From positions 40,891,467-40,955,466 of the forward strand of contig NC_056758.1 of NCBI RefSeq assembly GCF_018687715.1: a stretch of DNA of 64,000 nt, read 5' to 3'. The position numbers were made by a program, and so were the translations under genes. The stretch comes from Carya illinoinensis. Taxonomy: Eukaryota > Streptophyta > Magnoliopsida > Fagales > Juglandaceae. Within the stretch, counting starts at the first letter, position 1; the number at the start of each line of letters is the position of its first letter. The notes under the pieces were generated by a model. That model did not search any database, was not told where the DNA came from, and worked only from the letters and a program-made list of their open reading frames with translations. This document shows positions 57,280 through 64,000 of the stretch, in pieces.

Positions 57280-57789
57280 ATGGAAGAGGAAACACAGCCT
57301 TTAAAATGGGAAGGAAAAACCTCTGCACAACTCCCCACCGCAAGAGCACATGAAGTATGGCCTTTCTTGGAGGACTTCTGCAACCTACACAAGTGCTTTC
57401 GTATTGATACGTGTTACCATGTTGATGGGATCCCTGGCCAGCCTGGCCTGATCCGCTACTGCGCCTCCACAGTACCATCATCATCAGGCGGCCAAGAGGG
57501 ATCGGTGATCACCATGTGGGCCAAAGAGAAGCTGCTGCTGATTGATCCCATCAAACGGTGTTTGAGCTATGAAGTTATTGATAATAACATCGGCTTCAAG
57601 TCATACGTCGCGACGATGAGAGTATTGCCAATCCACGATGATGAAGGCGAACGTGGGTGCAAGATCGAGTGGTCATTCCTGTGTGATCCGATCCAAGGGC
57701 AGGGATTTGAAGAGTTTAGCTCTTTTATCGAGTCTAGTCTTCAGTTTATGGTAAAGAAGATTGAAGATGCCCTCCTACCCGCAACCTGA
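57280..57789 (+). CDS. lachrymatory-factor-synthase-like protein, copy B (intact)
   Basis: Single-exon gene for 169 residues, the best-preserved pattern in the window: PLKWEGKTSAQL (7-18), HEVWPFLEDFCNLHKCF (24-40), GLIRYCAST (56-64), AKEKLLLIDPIKRCLSYEV (81-99), IGFKSYVATMRVLPIHDDEG, CKIEWSFLCDPIQGQGFEEF and the C-terminal helix ending KKIEDALLPAT. Arg59 and Glu83 are candidates for the Arg/Glu pair reported as essential in onion LFS (inference by position). Its length is normal for the family and it has no signal peptide. It sits tail to tail with the hydrolase gene at 58670-62129, about 880 bp apart. A TATA-like element is present. The substrate is unknown; LFS-like proteins outside Allium are not known to make lachrymatory factor. 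Confidence 0.9.
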   Translation: MEEETQPLKWEGKTSAQLPTARAHEVWPFLEDFCNLHKCFRIDTCYHVDGIPGQPGLIRYCASTVPSSSGGQEGSVITMWAKEKLLLIDPIKRCLSYEVIDNNIGFKSYVATMRVLPIHDDEGERGCKIEWSFLCDPIQGQGFEEFSSFIESSLQFMVKKIEDALLPAT

Positions 57790-58669
57790 AATATGGCTTT
57801 AGATGTATGGTATTTATAATATTATTTCTCGATTTCCTGCTGTGCTTTTGTTCTTAAGTTTTAACATTTGGAAATAAAGAACGTACATCATGCACCCTGA
57901 TATTAAACCTCATGTAATCATGTTTTGAAGTCTTGAAATTGGCCTATTAATTTGAGATCCTAATAAAACATTTGGAGGTTGCGTAGGAAATACGTACATT
58001 CAGGGGATGGCGCAAAAACGTGCAGATAGATAATGGTGATGTGGTATGGTACTCGAAAGAGTTCACGCCCAATTTGGAGATATTGTATTTAGGAAATTAA
58101 GGAAAACATTTAATATTGCATGGTTGTTATTTTTCCATTATTTTAATAGTTGAAAATAATATTTTCCGTTCTTTGATCAACAAAAAATAAGAAAGGAAAA
58201 CAAATGGCAAATGAACTTTAGATGCGAATTGACGGTGATGCATATGTTTTGTCTGCCAATTAAGCAATTTCTTCGACAAGACGACCAGCCCTTGACAATT
58301 ACAACAGCCAATACCGTCAATACCCGTTAAATCTCTCTCATTCCGATCAATCACTGCGATCACTTTTCTCTGATGGAGAACCAGATACTTTTTTAAAAAA
58401 GTCTTTCAACAACGAGCTAGTGTTTATAATTTATGATATGTTCTTCCCATCATCAACTTTTAATTACTAAAAGAAACATATATATACTTGTAAAAGTTTT
58501 CCAAAGAGCTTGAGCCGTTCAATAAAAGCACAGTCAATTGATTGAAAAGAAGTTTTGCGCTGTACGTAATGCCAACCTCCAAGACGTACATCATGTAGAT
58601 AGATTAGCGTCTATTAATACGATTCCTTATATATTCAGATACTACATTTCTCTGGCAAGATGTTTTATT
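57790..58669. other. intergenic region between convergent LFS-like and hydrolase genes
   Basis: Contains the 3' UTRs of both genes. It matches 32511-33007, then 54392-54615, then 55736-55828 of copy A, and holds the empty sites of the copia insertion (ATTTC, near 58269) and of the 1.1-kb element (ATACTTGTA, 58484-58492). A segment of about 50 bp near 58535-58590 is absent from copy A. Confidence 0.8.
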
Positions 58670-61600
58670 TTACCAGATATTAACAACATTTCCAAGACCA
58701 GCACCTAATCTTTTCTCCATCCAGGCAATTATGTCCCGTGCAATCTCCTCTCGTTCAGGCTCAAAGAGAAGGTCGTGCAAGAAGCCATCATACAGCTTTA
58801 TGTTTTTGAACTTGGATGCCGCCTCGTTGTACAGATCCTTTGAGGCTAGAGGATCCGTGACTTTATCAGCAGTTCCATGGAGGACCAAGAATGGGACAGT
58901 CACTGACCTAAAGTTCCTCATTAAATAAGAGGAAATGCGCAATATCTCGTGGCCTGTTCTAACCCTTATGGGACCCGTATATACTAATGGATCCGAGTAC
59001 TTTGCCAACAGTGCTTCAGGATCCCTAGAAACTGGAATGCCCCTTTTGTTTGCACCTTTAAACTGTAACTTTGGAGCAACCAGAGAAAATATAGGAGCCA
59101 CAGCCTGCATAAAGACATCGGGTAGAAATTTTCTCATGTAAAAATTTTACCAGCATGGAATCACCAATATAATATTTTCCTCAATTATCAAGCACGCATT
59201 ATTCATCAAATACAATTCTCAAAACACATATGAGTTAGTGGTTTTCTGCCACTCAACTTCAATGTGTATGCGTTGTACCTATTAGATTATTGGAACTCTG
59301 TGAAACCAAAAATACTTACACCAACAATTGGATGTGCTGGCTTCACGCGCAAAGCTGGTGAGGTCAGTATAATTCCCTCCAGCATGCCTTCAACTTGAGG
59401 GTATGAAGCCGCCTAATCAAATGGGTAAATTTCATATTAAAACTATCAAATATCAAAGCAGCTCAACTAGTCGATCTGTTCAAACCCCTTACCTTCAAAA
59501 CCACAGAACCTCCTGTGGAGTGACCAAAGAGGAAGCATGGAATTCCAGGGTTCTCCGTTTTAAGTTTTTCTAGGAAAGCCCCCTGTTAAAAAGGCAACAT
59601 AGAGCTCATAGAAAGGTATTTTGGAACGTTATGCATTCAAAACTACTAAGATATGACTCACAAAAATGAAATGAAACTGAATGGTTCTAACAAAGATTAG
59701 GTAGCATTGACTTGACCATAACCAAAGTTGGCTCAATAGATTTTGAGGCCTAAGGTGACAAACATAAGTGAGCCCTTTCTATAATTTAATAAACTAAATA
59801 ATACTTACTCTGTTTCCTATATTACAATTTTTATTGCATTGAAAAGAAAGCCACAGGACTGGAAAAAAAATCAATGTAAGATTGAGATTTTAAAAAGAAA
59901 GAGAGTGAAAGATGGGAAATCACTTAAAAAGAAATTCTCACGAGTAATCTGAATTCTGATTTTATTTTACCCGACTAAAAGAAAGTAATATGAATTCTGT
60001 TCACTTAAATGTATATAAACTCAATTGCAAGATTGACAGAATTATGACTACACTTACAGTGTCTGCAACAACATGGTCAAGTGAAGGAACGTATCCATGC
60101 AATCCATCGCTCCCACCATGACCTATATAGAAAGAAAAGAAAAACCCATCACCTCACACTTTCTTTTTAATCATCTCAGATGGAGAATGATTACCAGAAA
60201 AAAATAAAAAAAGGATGTACACGTTTTCTATAATAACATGATAATTTTTCAAGTCCATGATAGCACGATCATATACAAAGAAAAAAAAGTGCTGGTACTC
60301 CAAATTAATAAAACTGCATCGAGGACATTATTTCTCGAGATATTTTGAAGTATCCATATCATAATCCAGACTATTATTGTTTCAAATGCCAGGAGAAGGA
60401 AAAAAATCATTCGAAGGATACATTAAAAAAGAAAGAGAAAAAGAAAGAAATAAAATAACAGCTTCAAATTTCTTCTTGCCGAGTAAGAGATTACCAATAT
60501 GAAACTTGTACTTTCTTGTTATAAAAGTAACATTTGTCATTTAAGAACTATTAAAGTGAAACAACTCAACCAAAAGTTTTCCGGACATAGCTACCTATCC
60601 AGTCCATCGCATAGACACCAAAATTGCATGATGTTAGTTGCCTTGCAAAATGAGCATATCTTCCACTGAAAATGAACACCAAGTTAAAAAATAAAAAATA
60701 AAAATTCTTAAAATCTAGTAGTTAACAACTTAGGGTAGACCATGGATGAGATCCCAAACGCTATTAAAATGATCAATTATGAGTACTAATATCGAAAAAG
60801 GAGTTGAGAAAACCAAAGTTACCTGTGCTCATTAAGCCCATGAATTATAATCAATACACCCCTGAAATCACAAAACACTCATGCTTAGGATATAAGTAGA
60901 CAGATAGAACAGATGAATTAATGCAACAGCAACAAATGTAAAAACAGTACATGCTAAAGATGAGTGGCACAGAACCAGAGCCCTGTTAATCCTTTCGTCT
61001 AGTGTGACTCCTGGTGCGCCAGAGTTTTATTAGAAAATACTGTAATGTATATACATCATACAATAATCCAAGTTAACAACCAACCCCTTGCAGATTGGCT
61101 CCAAGGCTCACAATAGGTATATTAACAAAGCATGGTACATACACAAAAAGAAATACAAAATTCACTTCATAAACAGACCGACATAGGTAATAGAGATATA
61201 GCAAAACAACACTGAAACAGTACAGGGTTGAATTGAAAACTCATTTGGAAAAATTATGCTTTGGATAATACCCTATAAGGCTAAGATTCGACAAAGTTTA
61301 AAACCTTTAACCAACCATTCAGGTATTTTCCTTGCAACCAACTCGGAACCTCCAGCAGAATTAAGACGCCACAATATGACTAGGTGATGCAAGGAAGAAG
61401 GGTTCATTTTCTCCTTTTTCCATCAAACAGAGCAACATAGAAATTAGTAACTAAATTCCTTACGAAATTATGATTTTTTCTTTTGGATAGATAGCATCCA
61501 AATAATGTATTCACGGTAAAAGTTGAACCAAAAGTAACATTTCACTCTTAAAACGGATTGTGGAATATTAAATTTCAATTGATGATTATTCCGCTCTTCC

Positions 61601-62129
61601 AATTCGAAACAATAAAAGAAAAATTCCAATTTACTTCCTTCTCCTACAATTTAACGCCCAGATTTTCAGTTTGGTGTCATTTCCTAGCCAAACCGACCAT
61701 GTTAGGCAGATAGATGAACTAAAAACATTAATTCTTCCAAAAACCTTACTTCAATTCAGAGGAGACCGGAAGCCACGACCGGCAGAAGAGGGCGTTCCCA
61801 CGTACCCCTGAGAACAGGAACTTGGACCATCGGCATCGGCAGTCCCCGTCGCGAGTCTCGAAGCCCATGTCCAAATCCTCGGCTAAGGCTCTCCTTCTCG
61901 CGGTGTCTTCGTCTTCCATTCTACGTTTGGAACACTTGGAAGGTGGCGCTTGAGTCAGAGGCGCCACCGTGGATGGAGAGAGCCGGCGGGGCCGGCGCGG
62001 GAGGATGAAGAGGACGAGAGATATGAGAATTGTGTAGACGAAAATGAGGGAGGCCCTTAGGGTCTTCAGGATTGGAATGATCCGGTTACTCGCCCCCGAG
62101 GTCAGTTGTTCCATCTCGGCCGTCGACAT
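58670..62129 (-). CDS. caffeoylshikimate esterase / monoacylglycerol lipase-like alpha/beta hydrolase (7 exons)
   Basis: Exons on the minus strand: 61750-62129, 60823-60861, 60595-60665, 60058-60122, 59493-59582, 59320-59412, 58670-59104. All have GT/AG borders and phases that join to 390 residues plus stop. There is a hydrophobic N-terminal segment (about 26-43) followed by RRPRR, so membrane anchoring is likely. Family motifs: oxyanion HG (134-135), WIGHGGSDG (exon 3/4 join), nucleophile elbow GHSTGG with Ser207, Asp326 in HGTADKVTDP, His356 in DGFLHD: a complete Ser-Asp-His triad. The family (Hydrolase_4) hydrolyses monoacylglycerols; one branch cleaves caffeoyl shikimate in lignin synthesis. 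The N-terminal extension separates this protein from short CSE enzymes, so the substrate is uncertain. It is convergent with the LFS-like gene at 57280. Confidence 0.92.
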
Positions 62130-62257
62130 GGATGGCTGAGATGGATTCTTTCCGTATCACCGAGAGATAGTTGCAACACACAGATACGCGCATAAAGGGA
62201 CGGACGGCAAGGGAGAGAGAGAAAGAAAGGGAAGAAACTTCTGCCCCTAAAACTGTA

Positions 62258-62265
62258 TATTTATA
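62258..62265 (-). promoter_or_regulatory. TATA box of the hydrolase gene
   Basis: Minus-strand TATAAATA about 130 bp upstream of the ATG at 62129, with a purine/pyrimidine-rich leader (CTTTCTCTCTC on the minus strand) between. Confidence 0.65.
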
Positions 62266-62269
62266 GACT

Positions 62270-64000
62270 ATGCTCGTAGTGTGTAATTTATGGACAAGGT
62301 GAGGAAGTCTCGTTAAACGCGGTCTGTGCACGTGGGTCCTACGATGACGGCCCTAATTGCTTGTCGTATACGGCTGGTCCCACATCCTAAGAGAAACCGG
62401 ACTGGACAGACCCATTAAATCGATGACGTGGCCTCTTATTAGTGGATTCCTAGGACAGTTAACATTAGGGTCATCTAGATCGTAGCATAATTCATAAGGA
62501 CTAAGAAGACTGATACCGATCACTATTCTGATCTAAGATAAATTTTTATGATAAAGCTTAAAATGAATTTAATATTTTGCTTTATGATTTAATCGTCGCT
62601 TAAAACAAATAATTAATATTTTTCGTTCTTTACACTGATAATGGAATTTTAACCTTATTGTTTTTTCTCCATAATTTTAAGGAATTTTTTTTACTCGTAA
62701 TATATAAAATAAAGTAACATTCACATAATATTAATGACGTGACAGACATTAATATATGTTGCATATTAACAAATAAGTCTGAATTGTCACAAGTTTTATA
62801 AATCTAATCCATTCCTTTATCACCCAAATTACGATTGTCGAATTTCTTTGAAAATTAAAACTCATTATAAAAAGTTCTATGTAAAAAGTATATATTAGTT
62901 TGTTGTTATATATCTTGAATAACGATCGAGGTATTTTAACCAAAAAAACAAGAAAAACAAGAAAAAAGATTACAGATTCGTTATCTGTCGTCATGTCCCG
63001 AAAAGAATCAAACCGTTTGAATATATCAAAACAAGACCAGCAATTTTAATAATGACAATTCGAAAAACTATTGAGGATGTGGCCTGCAGAATGAGTCATC
63101 CAAAAGGCAAAAGGTCATATATATATATATATACATACATATATATATATATATATAACAAGACGTTTTAGCAACAAATATTGGTGACCAACTCAAACCA
63201 AACCACAATCTTCATCTTCCATCAACGCGCATTACGGCATTATAACAAACACATGATGTCCAAACCGAGACATTCATGTAATATTGTATTCCAATGCAAC
63301 GCAAAAACCACCGCTCTCTGTATTCAACCGGGCACTTTTGGTTTCACTGGTCAAGCCTATATAAAGCTTTAATAAAATGAAAAACCCGCATATAATATTT
63401 GTCTGATTCTTTTCTTTGACTTTTGAGCACGCGCGAAAGAGACGGCGAAAGGACAACGAAGCTTCTACGTCAAACCGAATATTGAAACTTGAAAGAGCGA
63501 ATCCACTTGGAACCTCACAACTCTCTCTGCATTATTTGCCAGTGGGATTCTTTTTTCACGGGTATAGGTTCTTGGAGGCTCACCACAAATTCATTTTTTG
63601 TCCTTTCACGCACTTCCCATCACCGCCAACCCTACTAACCCAATCAGTATCACGGCAATGTACAAAGTAATTAAAAAAAAAAAAAATGTAGGCGCACAAT
63701 TTTTTTTAATAAAAATAAATTTATAAATTAATATAATTTAATGTGATAAATTAAATTTTAAAATTATTTTAATTATAAATATATCTACTATATCATATCA
63801 AAATATGTCTTTTATAAAGTTTCTTATCCAATAACACTTTAAAAGCTGACATATATATATATATGTTTTGAATTTATTAATAATAAAATTTCAATACATT
63901 CTTTAAACTATTAGAAAACACAAAATTAAAATTATAGGAAAAGCCTCCTCTAAAAGGACAGCTCTGCTGCTTTGGTTTACGTACTTTTCAACAGTGACAC
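62270..64000. other. upstream non-coding region, no gene recognised
   Basis: Promoter-proximal sequence of the hydrolase gene, then AT-rich DNA with an (AT)n-type microsatellite at about 63117-63158. Short ORFs at 63181-63372 and 63416-63670 match no family I know. The last 300 bp are AT-rich. Confidence 0.5.

Noticed and set aside
63181..63670. Two short ORFs near the right end
   Set aside because: Neither shows a recognisable domain; composition and length are compatible with chance.

Overview
This is a plant nuclear window, AT-rich and dominated by nested transposable elements. It carries intron-containing genes, TATA boxes, LTR retrotransposons with plant-type primer-binding sites, and hAT, CACTA, Mutator-like and Tourist-like DNA elements. 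The protein families point to a eudicot. The style of the short MITEs reminds me of woody Fagales such as walnut relatives, but that is a guess.

The host genes belong to one theme: a tandem cluster of four genes for lachrymatory-factor-synthase-like proteins (SRPBCC/START-fold; starts at 2179, 7371, 32025 and 57280, all + strand). At least the later ones are paired with a convergent alpha/beta-hydrolase gene of the caffeoylshikimate esterase / monoacylglycerol lipase (CSE/MAGL) family. The complete hydrolase gene has seven exons and lies at 58670-62129 on the minus strand. A last-exon pseudogene lies at 55829-56218, and a roughly 100-bp relic at about 10.17 kb.

Layout. 0-10.9 kb: two LFS-like genes, a Tourist-like MITE, dispersed copies of the 3' flank of gene 1, and the hydrolase relic. 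10.96-17.34 kb: a decayed hAT element with transposase remains, invaded by a hAT MITE (14.07-14.70) and a CACTA element (15184-16882). 17.34-56.33 kb: one copy of a tandem duplication unit (promoter, LFS-like gene, hydrolase 3' exon), originally a few kb and now about 39 kb. The insertions in it are a putative 13.7-kb Mutator-like block (18247-31948), a 21.4-kb Ty1/copia nest (33008-54391) and a 1.1-kb element with a 9-bp target duplication (54616-55726). 56.74-59.2 kb: the sister copy of the same unit, uninterrupted, which supplies the empty sites that prove the insertions.

The 13.7-kb block contains broken fragments of a glutamine synthetase gene and a ribosomal protein S3a gene, a gypsy-type solo LTR (20577-22672) and a young 5.3-kb non-autonomous Ty3/gypsy element (26420-31735). 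The copia nest contains a 3.9-kb solo LTR of the same gypsy family with a 13-copy hairpin repeat array, and a 9.4-kb Sirevirus-like copia element (40533-49894).

The most unusual signal is a pair of homologous antisense ORFs (29111-29539 and 46821-47258, both minus strand). They encode proteins of about 142-145 residues with a near-identical N-terminal block and coiled-coil-like remainder. They sit at the same place, just upstream of the 3' LTR, in two elements of different superfamilies (Ty3/gypsy and Ty1/copia). Each has a TATA-like element upstream. This looks like an accessory antisense gene shared between unrelated retrotransposons.
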